Source: Pyropia yezoensis
Lineage: Eukaryota > Rhodophyta > Bangiophyceae > Bangiales > Bangiaceae
Direction of reading: 5' to 3'
DNA: 64,000 nucleotides
Assembly (NCBI GenBank): GCA_009829735.1
Contig: CM020618.1
Span: 1,801,547-1,865,546, forward strand
The position numbers and the translations under genes were made by a program. A model generated the notes under the pieces. That model did not search any database. It saw only the letters and a program-made list of their open reading frames with translations, and was not told the DNA's origin. This document shows positions 29,313 through 38,568 of the stretch, piece after piece. How positions within the stretch are numbered: position 1 is the stretch's first letter; every line of letters starts with the position of its first letter.

Positions 29313-31785
29313 GTGCTGCCCCCAAGTGTCTTTCCGAATATTCGACGGCAGTGTACTTCTTCCCGTTCTCCCCTTGCGTGCCGGGAGAAAGAACGGCAGT
29401 TACCTGCTCAACCGGTAGCCGCCTGGACACCCTGTTTGTTCAAGGGGACCTTGCTCGTCCTGCGTAAGGAAAACCTCAAGATCAATGCTCGTATGCGTGT
29501 GGGGGATAGACTCCCCCAAGATGCTACTCCGGTGGTCGACACGGGAGCCGGTCCAAGCGTCATCACTGAGAACCTGCTACCTCCGGGCTGGCGCAGACGA
29601 GCCTGGAGAGCTCCTACCAAAATCCGGATTGTAGACGCCTTGGGTCAAACTTTACGACCGCTTGGCGGCCTTCCTGTCACCATCTTTGTTAACAATGAAA
29701 CAATGCTTTTTCCCTTCCTCGTAGTCACGACCCTCTCAGTCCCCCTAATTCTAGGCTGGGACTTCCAGAAGCAGCATGTTAAGAGTATCCTGCCAGTAAA
29801 CGGAAAGGTGCAGTTTAACCATGGGCTTGTGTCGCCGGTGCTGGAGCACCTGGACACCAAGGTTTGTGTAGTCAAGAGCAAGAAGGACCGTAGCCCACCA
29901 GCTACCCTAACGCTCTTCAAACCAGTGCTTCTTCCTCCTCGTTTGGAGACCAAGGTTCAAATGACTACCCGGACAACGGGTCAATGCCGCATCTTCGGAC
30001 GCACTGAGTTTCTGGAGAAGCACCGGTTAAATCTGGCCCATGGGCACCACCGGAAGGAGGAAAGGCACGTCCCATTCTCCGTGCTCGTCGTCAACGTGAG
30101 CCGGAGATCGATAACTCTTGCCAAGGGCACGCGAGTTGGGACAGCAGACCCTTATCGAGGCTCTGCCCGTGCCCTGAGCAAGGAGGAGCTCTTGAACGTG
30201 CAACAAGAGCTGGAGTCCAGCCTACCCGCCCTGAACGTACCTCCGGAACAAGCACTGGATGCTGGCATTGCCCAAAATCCCGAGCAAGCACCGACCAAGA
30301 TGCCGAACGCCAACCAAGTAAATGTTCCTCCTGACCTGAACGAGGCTCTGGAGAAGCTTCTCCAAGAATATCGGCACCTGTGGTCGGGAGAGCTGGGCAA
30401 GATGGACGCCACCCTACATCGGATTCTACCTAAGCCGGATGCTAAGCCAGTACACCAGCAATCGTACCGGGCTGGACGACATCGCCGGGATGAGATTGAG
30501 AAGCAGGTTAACAAGATGCTGAAGATGGATGTTATCGAGCCCTCATATGGCGAGTGGGCCTTCCCGGTGGTGGTCGTCCCGAAACCTGGCGGTCACTTCC
30601 GTTTCTGCGTCGACTACAGGTGCCTGAACGAGATGGCGGTCAAAGATGTGTACCCGATACCCCCGATGAATGATTGCATCGACTTCCTCGGTGACGCCAC
30701 CCTCTTCTCAACTCTGGATTGTCATGCCGGTTCCTGGCAGATCCCTCTGGCCGACGAGGATAAGGACAAGACCACTTTCACGTGCCGTATAAGGCTATTC
30801 CGGTGCAAGCATCTTCCTTTCGGCCTCACCAATGCTCGGGCTACGTTCCAGAGAGCGATTGACATCATCCTGTCGGGGCTAAGATGAAGGACATGTCTGG
30901 TTTACTTGGACGATATCATCGTCTTCTCCGACACCCTGGCGGAGCACTTAGAGCACCTCCGAGAGGTCCTGGCTTTCCTGTCTAAGGCTGGAGTCACCCT
31001 GAAGGCAGAGAAGTGCCACCTGTTTAAGGCCGATGTTGAATACCTGGAGCATGTGCTGAGTTCGGGGGAGCTCCGGGTCAATGAGAAGAATATCAAGGCC
31101 CTTCGGCAAGCCCGGAAACCCAAGACCCAGACGGAACTCAAAAGCTTTCTGGGTATGTGCAACGTCTACCGCCGGTTTGTACGGAACTATGCTCTGATTT
31201 CCAGGCCGTTGACCAAGCTCACCAGCAAGTAGCTCCCCGTACAACTCCCGGTTTTCGATGAGAAGCAGACAGCCGCCTTCGAGGAGCTCAAGAAGCGCTT
31301 GACGACCACTCCAGTACTGGCGCTACCCAAGCGGGAGGGCCAGTTTGTTCTAAAAACTGACGCCTGTGGCGTCCAGGTGGGGTGCTCTCTACTCCAGCAA
31401 CAACCTGATGAGCACTTCCTCTCGGTGGGCTACTACAGTCGTGTCTTGACTCCAGCAGAGAAGAACTATTCCACGACGGAACGTGAGTGCTTGGCGGTCG
31501 TCTTGGCCTGCTTCCTGTTACGCACCTATCTAAAAGGACAAGAGTTTCGCATCCGCACGGACCACGCCAGCCTTAAGGTGGCTGCTATGCATGGACAGCA
31601 GCCAAGGAAGGGTCGCCCGGTGGCGTCTACGCCTCTCGGAATTCAAGTACAAGGTGTGCACCAGAGCAAGGAGGGAGCACGACTGCGCCGACACCATGTC
31701 CCGGTTGGCAGTGAGTTTTAGGCTCGCCGATAGTCAACTGACCATCGAGCGCGAGGTCATATGCGCATCTGATTGGCGGAAGTGA
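29313..31785 (+). pseudogene. Family A pol remnant (A2): protease, RT, RNase H
   Basis: The retropepsin motif VVDTGAGPSV comes first. RT blocks follow (FRFCVDYRCLNEM, WQIPLADEDKD, then YLDDIIVFS), and an RNase H part has TERECLAVVLA with a FRIRTDHASL block. The order is that of Ty3/gypsy. A few breaks interrupt it. No integrase was recognised at this site. Confidence 0.85.
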
Positions 31786-32115
31786 TGTCCAAGTTGAGGC
31801 GGAAGGTAAGTAGATCGTGCATACCGAAAACCAATGAGTGGTCTCGTGTAAGTCTCCCCGTTAGTGCACGTTGGGGTGTATGCCTTCAGCGCCTGACTTT
31901 AGTTTCCAGTGCGCGGCGACAAAACGCTGTGTTTCAGACCAACTTGACTAAAGTCGAGGCGTGTCCTTGTGGCAGTTATCCAACTGCATGTTGTGCTTAA
32001 GGCACTTCTTGACTGAAAGCGCGTTTTATGGCTGCTGTGATACGGCACACATGGGCATAGGGTGTAGAAAAAGAATGAAAATTAGTGCTTGGGGCGCACG
32101 GTACCGTGCGGGGAG
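31786..32115. other. Spacer between A2 and C1
   Basis: 330 bp, less GC-rich than the elements on either side. No gene or repeat was recognised. It ends in the pre-insertion flank of C1. Confidence 0.4.
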
Positions 32116-32584
32116 TGTGGCAGTATTGACCCCCAGGTAGGGGGGCAGCGCGTGCCATTCAAGGGGCGGCAGGCCACTAGCCTGATCCGTTCCTCCCCCT
32201 GCATTTGGGTCCATATTCCCTAAGTTTGGGATAGTTAGCGTAGTAGTAAATCCAACTTGGATTTGAGGGTTTTCTGCATTTATCGTCTTGAAGTTTCGTG
32301 TGGCCCGGTTGGCAGGTGCTGGGGTGGGAGATTCTGAGTGGCGAGATTCTGAGTGGACCCTGGGGGGATAAGGGGAGGGACAGCGGGGCTTGGCCCTGCT
32401 TCCCCGTCCCGACCAAGAAACTGTTGGACCACGCACCATCTCCTTGTTTGTCAGTGGGGGGATTGCCCCACAACAGGGATAGAGTGTGTGCGACTTGCAC
32501 TTCTTCCGGTTCCCCCGACACGGGAGGCAGCCCTAGCACACCGCCCCAACTTGGGTGCCGTGTGTGCTAGTGGTTTTTGCCACA
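32116..32584 (+). repeat. 5' LTR of C1
   Basis: 469 bp, with inverted ends TGTGGCA and TGCCACA, followed two bases later by the primer-binding site. Similar to the C2 LTR (55541-56008) and the lone LTR at 25090. Confidence 0.88.
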
Positions 32585-32586
32585 TT

Positions 32587-32604
32587 TGGTGGAGCAGCAG
32601 GGGA
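32587..32604 (+). other. Primer-binding site of C1
   Basis: TGGTGGAGCAGCAGGGGA, identical to the site in A1 and both B copies. It predicts priming by a tRNA that begins GGAGCAG. Confidence 0.85.
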
Positions 32605-32703
32605 CAGAGAAAAACTTTACCTCCGGGTGCACCCGGGTGTAGGGGGCCCTCTGTCTCAGAGGAACGGTGGACTTGGACCGTGTCATACGGATCGTCAGCC
32701 AAC

Positions 32704-34650
32704 ATGGCTAGTTCGGACCCCCCGTCGCCCGGGGAGTACACGGGTGACGCACGTACTTCAGTGCCTTCGAATACTGGTGAGACACATGTGGGTTTACCTG
32801 GGGTCGCAGAGGGACTAGAGGTCCCTCAAGCCAGCAGGACTGGAAGTACGGGCGGGCAACAGGCCACCCCGACTCAGTCGGGAGTTCGCTCGGGTGACAC
32901 TTCTGATGTGGGTGGGCCGAAGTCTGGCCACCTTGTGGTACACTCAACGGGAAAGTCCCAAGGGGTGAGGACTGTCCCCGCGGGTTCCACTCGGGTTGGA
33001 GCCAGCTTTGGCTTGGAGCCGTCGCCAACTAGGCTTTCGGAGGACGGCGGACCTCCGTTGGTTGGCGATGGGCTCGCGCCCATGCCCCCGGTTGAGACCC
33101 CTGAGGAACGTGGTTACCCCTCAGGTGGACTCCCGGAGGCGGACCGAGACTCAACTGGAGTCGACAATCCACTCCTCGCGGAAACTGTCCGTCGGGAGGC
33201 GGCCAATGTGTTACGGCAGACTTTGCCGGACCTGGTAGTCACGATGACGAATACTATTCTGAATCAGATTGTGGCGAGTTTGCCAGATGGCCTTAATGTC
33301 CAGACCGGATTGGGGCTTTCGAGCCCGCAGGCGCAGGGGGAATCCCTCCTCACGCCTATCTCAGGTCGCCCCGAACAGGGGGCGACACCTGTGACTCCCA
33401 ACGAGGGAGCCACACCATTCTCGGTGGGGCGTACGCCCTTCACGGGGGAGTTTCCCTTGGAAACGCCGGCCGCTACATCAAGCGCGCCGCGCCAGACTAT
33501 GGGCACTGAGGGTGAACTTGCCCCAGTGCCACAGCGCCTGTTCCCTCAACGTGAGGTGCCGCCCAAGATCCAGGTAGCCAACCCGGTCTACCAGAGGATC
33601 TTTGACTGTGAGACCTACGCCCTCCAGAACAAGTCGGTGGCGTATGGTCCTGACCAGGCCCGAGCCATGGGCCGTGCCAAGAAGAATGCACCTCACTCTT
33701 TTGGGCACAAAGCGGAGTGGGATGGAACTCCCCCCCTCCGTGTCTTTGAGTTTCTACGTCGCTTCACAAAAGCCTGTGACGACAATGCCATAAGTGAAGG
33801 CATGGCTTTTTACATGCTACAGGAGTTTACGAAGGGCGACCTACGGACAGAACTTATGTCCGTCATGCCCAGCTCCTTAAGTGGAGGCGCTGGGGAGGTG
33901 ACGTCCTATTTGGAGCTCGTCAACTGGTTGTTGAGAGCCATGGTTGATGAGGCAGCGTTGGCTTCTCAAGTCGAGGAGTTTCCGCAAGCCCATCAGGAAG
34001 AGGCGGAGGACGAGTTGTCCTTTGCGGAGCGAGTCCGTAAGCTCAACAATCTTTGTGGGTTTCTTCATCCACAAGCTGTGGTGAAGAGTCGGTTTGTGGA
34101 GGGACTCCATTGGTCAGTCCGGATGGAGACCCGGGAGCATAACACTGCCCGGGCGACCCTGGCCGAGTTGGCCAGGTTCGCCTATCGCAGAGGCGAGGCC
34201 TACCGCAAGTTGCGGGAGGAACAACGCCAGGAGCGTCAGGCCGAGTTGGCCAAGGAACGGGAGGAGGCGCGCCAGGCCAGAGAGTTGAGAGAGGCACGCC
34301 GAATCCGCAAGGAGAGAGTGGTAGCTGCCGTGGGAACTTCCCAGGTTATCCCTTCGTCTTCCCCAGTTGGGAAGACCCCTCCCGGAACAGACCATCGGTG
34401 TTGGAACTGCAACTCCGATGGACACTGGGCATATGATTGCCCCAAGTTGAGTAAACGCATCCAACAACTTGTTAGGAATGCGAGTAAGAAGTCGGCTACG
34501 AACGAAGTACGTTCACGCCGCGAGGGTGGGTCTCGACCGGTGGTGGCGATCGCCACACCCTCGGCGGAGGGGGCGGACACGTCGTCCTCGGACTCGTCGT
34601 CTTCCCCTTCGTCCTCAGATTTGGACGCCAAGTCGGCGGGAGACGAATGA
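32704..34650 (+). CDS. Family C Gag
   Basis: 648 residues, starting MASSDPPSPGEYTGD; the C2 copy has the same length and start. The first ~300 residues are Pro/Gly/Thr-rich. The capsid-like region (about 330-490) has LRVFEFLRRFTKACDDNAISEG and LSFAERVRKLNNLCGF. A strongly charged helix (about 500-540, with REEQRQERQAELAKEREEAR) is probably a coiled coil. A CCHC knuckle CWNCNSDGHWAYDC binds RNA, and the C-terminus is a Ser/Asp run. The last codon overlaps the pol start as ATGA. It forms the particle that carries element RNA. Confidence 0.9.
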   Translation: MASSDPPSPGEYTGDARTSVPSNTGETHVGLPGVAEGLEVPQASRTGSTGGQQATPTQSGVRSGDTSDVGGPKSGHLVVHSTGKSQGVRTVPAGSTRVGASFGLEPSPTRLSEDGGPPLVGDGLAPMPPVETPEERGYPSGGLPEADRDSTGVDNPLLAETVRREAANVLRQTLPDLVVTMTNTILNQIVASLPDGLNVQTGLGLSSPQAQGESLLTPISGRPEQGATPVTPNEGATPFSVGRTPFTGEFPLETPAATSSAPRQTMGTEGELAPVPQRLFPQREVPPKIQVANPVYQRIFDCETYALQNKSVAYGPDQARAMGRAKKNAPHSFGHKAEWDGTPPLRVFEFLRRFTKACDDNAISEGMAFYMLQEFTKGDLRTELMSVMPSSLSGGAGEVTSYLELVNWLLRAMVDEAALASQVEEFPQAHQEEAEDELSFAERVRKLNNLCGFLHPQAVVKSRFVEGLHWSVRMETREHNTARATLAELARFAYRRGEAYRKLREEQRQERQAELAKEREEARQARELREARRIRKERVVAAVGTSQVIPSSSPVGKTPPGTDHRCWNCNSDGHWAYDCPKLSKRIQQLVRNASKKSATNEVRSRREGGSRPVVAIATPSAEGADTSSSDSSSSPSSSDLDAKSAGDE

Positions 34651-35788
34651 CCGTTGGAGCTGGTCGTCCGAAGCTCACAGCGGTAGCCTCGGCCAAGTGG
34701 GTCAAGAGGACGAACCAACCGTGCCGGATACTGCGGCGACCTAAGGGAGTCCGCCCACCTCGGGTAGGGCTCACCAAGAACGTAAACCCACGTCGGGTCA
34801 TCGCGGTCCTGACGGGTGAGAACTTTCAGGTCGCTGGACGGGTGCAACTTGCCCCCGGCCGCGCCTGCTGTGCCCGTATCGTACTTGATACCGGGTCAGG
34901 AGCCTCCTTGATACGCAAGTCGCTATTACCAAAGGAGATGAAGCTCCAACGCTGGAAGTCTAAAGCTGACCACCTGATCGATATCAATGGTGGGGTACTT
35001 CCCATCGTTGGTGCCGTGACCCTACCAACTAGGTTGGGGACCCATGAGGTCGACGTCACCTATGGAGTAGTGGAGAATATATCGGTACCCCTGCTTCTGG
35101 GTACCCCTTATGTTGTTACACAAGTGCCTTTGATTTGTGGCTTCGAGTACTGGATCAAGTTGATGAATGGGGAAACCATCCCCATCCTTGGTAAGGGAAA
35201 GTCTGTGGCTCCTGTGACAGTCTCACAGTCGAAGCCTGTTTGTTCGGTGAGGGAAGGGTTTACTGCTACCCTGCGTTTAGCCCGTAAAGTCACGTTGCCC
35301 CCCAACTCGGTGGCGCACGTTGACGTTGTAACTGAGTATACGGGGAACGGGTTGGTGGACCCTCACCCCCGTCTTGCTCGCAAGCACCAAGTGCATGTTG
35401 CCTTTGGCACGATGGACTCCAAAGCCGGAGTCCCGTGGAGGATCCAGGTTATGAATCTGAGCTCGTCGCCCAAGTACTTCAAGTCGGGAGCCAAGTTCGG
35501 CTATATCGACCAACATGAGGGACCGGTAATAGCGGTCACCCTCAACGCGGGCGCGAGTAGCGGCCCGAAGCTCGGGAAGGAGAAGCATCAAGCCAAGTCG
35601 GCCGCCTCTCCTCGGCCCCATGTGAACATGGAGGGTGTTCCACCCAGGTTGAGGGTTCAAGTTGAACGCCTCTTGGACCAATACCACAAGTTGTGGGATG
35701 GTCAATTGGGACTCATGAGAGCCACCCAACACCGGATCGAGCTGAAACCCGGTGCACCCCCTATACGCCAACAACCGTATAGGGGGGG
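34647..35788 (+). pseudogene. Family C pol, left part (protease to early RT), cut by B1
   Basis: Begins with its own ATG overlapping the gag stop in ATGA. Protease motif VLDTGSGASLIRK is at about residues 75-90. The region ends at KPGAPPIRQQPYRGG, where the B1 LTR begins. The uninterrupted sequence can be read in C2 at 52320-52370, which shows this is a clean target site. Confidence 0.9.
35784..35788. repeat. Target-site duplication GGGGG, left copy (B1)
   Basis: The left side carries seven G and the right side (60233-60237) five G. The empty site in C2 has seven G. That fits a 5-bp duplication, the usual size for Ty3/gypsy integrases. Confidence 0.85.
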
Positions 35789-36151
35789 TGTAGCAATATG
35801 GTTGACCGTATTATGACCCTAATGTTAGGGGGGCTACTTCTAATCCTTGGCTTTCAATTTGAGAGTCCGTACTGGTCACGGTATCTGCAAGTTACGTATG
35901 ACCAGAGGGACTTGCATCTTGGGGTGGAGGGTAGTTAGTAGTGTCTCCGAGGGCTTATAACGAGGGGGCCGGCGGCGAATCCACCGCCGGCCAAGGTAGA
36001 ACAACAAACCCCTCCCATTTGGGCTCCCATCTTGGTCCCGTGGCTTGTGCTCCAAGGACAGCAACCTTGGCCTCCCGGTGACGTTGGTGCCGATCCCCCT
36101 TGGTGAGTGTTCCCTGAGAGTGGACGTGCGACGGATTCCTATTGTGCTACA
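35789..36151 (+). repeat. 5' LTR of B1
   Basis: 363 bp with inverted ends TGTAGCA and TGCTACA. It contains a TATA-like GGCTTATAACGAGG near 35955 and a GCCGGCGG/CCGCCGGC inverted repeat just after it. Confidence 0.93.
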
Positions 36152-36152
36152 T

Positions 36153-36170
36153 TGGTGGAGCAGCAGGGGA
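36153..36170 (+). other. Primer-binding site of B1
   Basis: The shared TGGTGGAGCAGCAGGGGA, one base inside the LTR. Confidence 0.88.
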
Positions 36171-36376
36171 CGGGTTTCCGTCACCCTTGTGGTGACGCCG
36201 TCTTCGGCCCTGGCACACGGATAGGGATCCGGTCCTTTTCTTGTACTCGTGGTGTTGCGACCTGATCGATTGTGTTGAGTTTTTACCTTTGACTGTGATC
36301 TACTGTTACCCTCCCCAATCTACCCCCTCGCTCTCTTATTCGTGGTGATTGTTACGTCGGTTGACTGATTGTGACT

Positions 36377-36811
36377 ATGTCTACCCAAGAGACGGGGAAC
36401 GTTCAAGATGACGGATCGGCGTCGACGCCGACTCCGGAGGTGACTACGGGAACCGGGATCGGGAACCCGATCGATAACATTGAGACGCCAATGCTTTCCG
36501 GTGCCGGATCGACGTTTGGCACGGCTCCGACGGCAGGAGGCGGGGGCCCGCCTCAACTGTCGTCGACCGACCTCACTCCGCCGCCTCCTTCACCAGGGGA
36601 TTCCCTGATGGCATCATTGGCCCGCATCGAGGCCCGGTTTTCCGGGCTCGACGCCCGTCAAGATCGGACGGAGGACGCAATGGCAGTGTTGATGTCAACA
36701 CGGCACACGACGGGACCCCGTCGTGTTCCTCCCACACCGGTACGGTTCGAACCGGCCGGACTACTTTCGGAGTCCACCAGGGTCAACCCCGGTGTTGCTA
36801 CTCCTGGATAA
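36377..36811 (+). CDS. Short leading ORF of family B
   Basis: 144 residues, MSTQETGNVQDDG at the start, Thr/Pro/Gly-rich, with a short helical stretch MASLARIEARFSGLDARQDR. It precedes gag by 12 bases and is the same in B2, so it is part of the family layout. I do not recognise it. It could be an N-terminal Gag-like segment or a leader peptide affecting gag translation. Confidence 0.6.
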   Translation: MSTQETGNVQDDGSASTPTPEVTTGTGIGNPIDNIETPMLSGAGSTFGTAPTAGGGGPPQLSSTDLTPPPPSPGDSLMASLARIEARFSGLDARQDRTEDAMAVLMSTRHTTGPRRVPPTPVRFEPAGLLSESTRVNPGVATPG

Positions 36812-36823
36812 CCCCCGGACACA

Positions 36824-38560
36824 ATGGGGTATGGGTCCGACTCGTCGGCAGAGTTGGAACGGAGTCACACGGAGCGATACGCTCGGAGCACCCGAAGCGG
36901 ACTCCGCGGACACGACCCGGCGGATACGTACGCCGGGGGAGAGTCGGTTTTTGGGGGAGGAGGTACCCTCTCGCAGTACCCCCACGACGAAGGAGGCCAG
37001 GCAACTCGGGTTCCCGAGGTGCCGACGCCTGAAGTACCATCTTCAGTGGTGGAAGCTATGACCGCGCAGGTAACTGCGAGCCTACTGAAGCGGATGGAGT
37101 CCGATGAGTTCGCTCATCAACTGGCTAAGCGACTGGATATCCAGGACGCTGACACGGAGATCGTCAACGAGGTCTTCCGGTCGGTTCTTACTCCGGAACG
37201 TTATCGATTGGAGGACCGCTCTACCACCGTATCGGAATCGATGCGTAATACGTCGCATCGGGCGATCCGCTCTATGCAGACCCTTATGAAGGGAGTCCCT
37301 ATGTTCGGGGGGCCGAACGGACGCCCGTTGGCAGTCATCGGCTTCTTGACTAGCTTCAAGGCAGCCGCAGACAAGGCGCTCGTTAACGAGGGGCTGGCCC
37401 TGGAGATCCTCCCGTTCTTTGTTGATGAACGGGTGCGAGGCATTCTTCGCCAGGCATCCCCGATGCCGGGAATGAGGGTCGCGGCCACCCCCATGGATTA
37501 CCGTGGGATATTGAAGGAGCTGCTGAGCAGCTACCTCAGTGAGGACAAGTGCGAGGACCACTATCGGGCCCTTCGCACTGGCACCGCCCAGTCCTGGGAG
37601 GATGAGGAGATGTTTGGACGCCGGATCCAAGAGCTCGCCTACGAGCTGGGGAAGCTCCTCGGAGAAGGGGAGCTACGGGCCATCCTGTTCGCAGGAGTAC
37701 CCAACTACGTGCGGATATCCGCACGGGGCGCCAACACGGCACGGACGAACTTCAGTCGACTGATGCATATGTGCAAGTCCCTAGGGGACGCATACCGGGT
37801 TCTACACCCGGAGTGTGCCTTGGCCCCGAAGCCCAAGGGTGAGGGAGGCAAGCCCAGTCTTACCCCGGTACCGAGGCAAGAGAAGGTGGAACGCAAGGCC
37901 GTACCAGTACTGGTGGCGACCGAACATACCCCTATTGGTGAGGATGACCCTCTAGTCTACCAACAGGGCCACCTGTTGCTACCGGCGACGCCGGTGATTG
38001 ATGAACACGGTACGGTAGCGTACATCGCCCCGGCTGGAACCCAGTTCCAGGTCAACGAAGGAACGGGACGGCGCGTCCCGTATGTGCGGACTACGGGGTA
38101 CTCTTCGGTGACGGGTAACCCTCACCAACCCTTGCCAACATGGGCGGTGCGCACGGAGGCACCTCCGCAGATTTCGGGCCGACCCAACCGGTTGGGGGAG
38201 TCCATGTTCCGGTTGACCCAAGGACCCAAGGCCTACCAGGGAGCAGGCACTCGGGCGCCCGAGGGAGGCAACCGCAGCTACGGGGCTACCCCGATGCGAC
38301 CTCAAGGGGGGACCGGCACGTCCGGGTGTATGTTGTGTGGGGATCCCCAGCACTCGGTGTCTTCCTGCCCACTCATCCCCGAGGAGTCTCGGCGGGCAGC
38401 GGCGCAACGCAAGGCATCCACCGGGGGGTATCCCGCCCGAGCACCCGGACCCGCACCGGGTAGGCAGCCAGCTCCAGGTGGAGTACTGGCCGTCGAGGGG
38501 GCACCTCCTCAGCCGGATGTCCCGGCGGACAGCACCCTACCAAGGGCGGGAAACGAGTAA
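36824..38560 (+). CDS. Family B Gag
   Basis: 578 residues from MGYGSDSSAELERS. A capsid-like helical domain spans about residues 70-330 (ASLLKRMESDEFAHQLAKRL, IGFLTSFKAAADKALVNEG, FGRRIQELAYELGKLLGEG). A CCHC knuckle CMLCGDPQHSVSSC is near 505, then a Pro/Ala-rich tail. Pol starts from its own ATG eight bases after the stop. This spacing suggests reinitiation rather than a frameshift. Confidence 0.88.
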   Translation: MGYGSDSSAELERSHTERYARSTRSGLRGHDPADTYAGGESVFGGGGTLSQYPHDEGGQATRVPEVPTPEVPSSVVEAMTAQVTASLLKRMESDEFAHQLAKRLDIQDADTEIVNEVFRSVLTPERYRLEDRSTTVSESMRNTSHRAIRSMQTLMKGVPMFGGPNGRPLAVIGFLTSFKAAADKALVNEGLALEILPFFVDERVRGILRQASPMPGMRVAATPMDYRGILKELLSSYLSEDKCEDHYRALRTGTAQSWEDEEMFGRRIQELAYELGKLLGEGELRAILFAGVPNYVRISARGANTARTNFSRLMHMCKSLGDAYRVLHPECALAPKPKGEGGKPSLTPVPRQEKVERKAVPVLVATEHTPIGEDDPLVYQQGHLLLPATPVIDEHGTVAYIAPAGTQFQVNEGTGRRVPYVRTTGYSSVTGNPHQPLPTWAVRTEAPPQISGRPNRLGESMFRLTQGPKAYQGAGTRAPEGGNRSYGATPMRPQGGTGTSGCMLCGDPQHSVSSCPLIPEESRRAAAQRKASTGGYPARAPGPAPGRQPAPGGVLAVEGAPPQPDVPADSTLPRAGNE

Positions 38561-38568
38561 GAGGAAGG

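Larger units (their letters stand above)
26764..31785 (+). mobile_element. Ty3/gypsy LTR retrotransposon, family A copy A2 (broken)
   Basis: Parts in order are a 5' LTR, primer-binding site, gag, protease, reverse transcriptase and RNase H, colinear with A1 as far as A1 is visible. Similarity and coding signal end near 31785, and no partner LTR is seen before the next element starts at 32116. Several breaks in gag and pol make it a fossil. Confidence 0.88.

Noticed and set aside
32353-32703. In-frame extension of family C gag into the LTR and leader
   Set aside because: The reading crosses the LTR end and primer-binding site. C2 supports the Met at the position equivalent to 32704.
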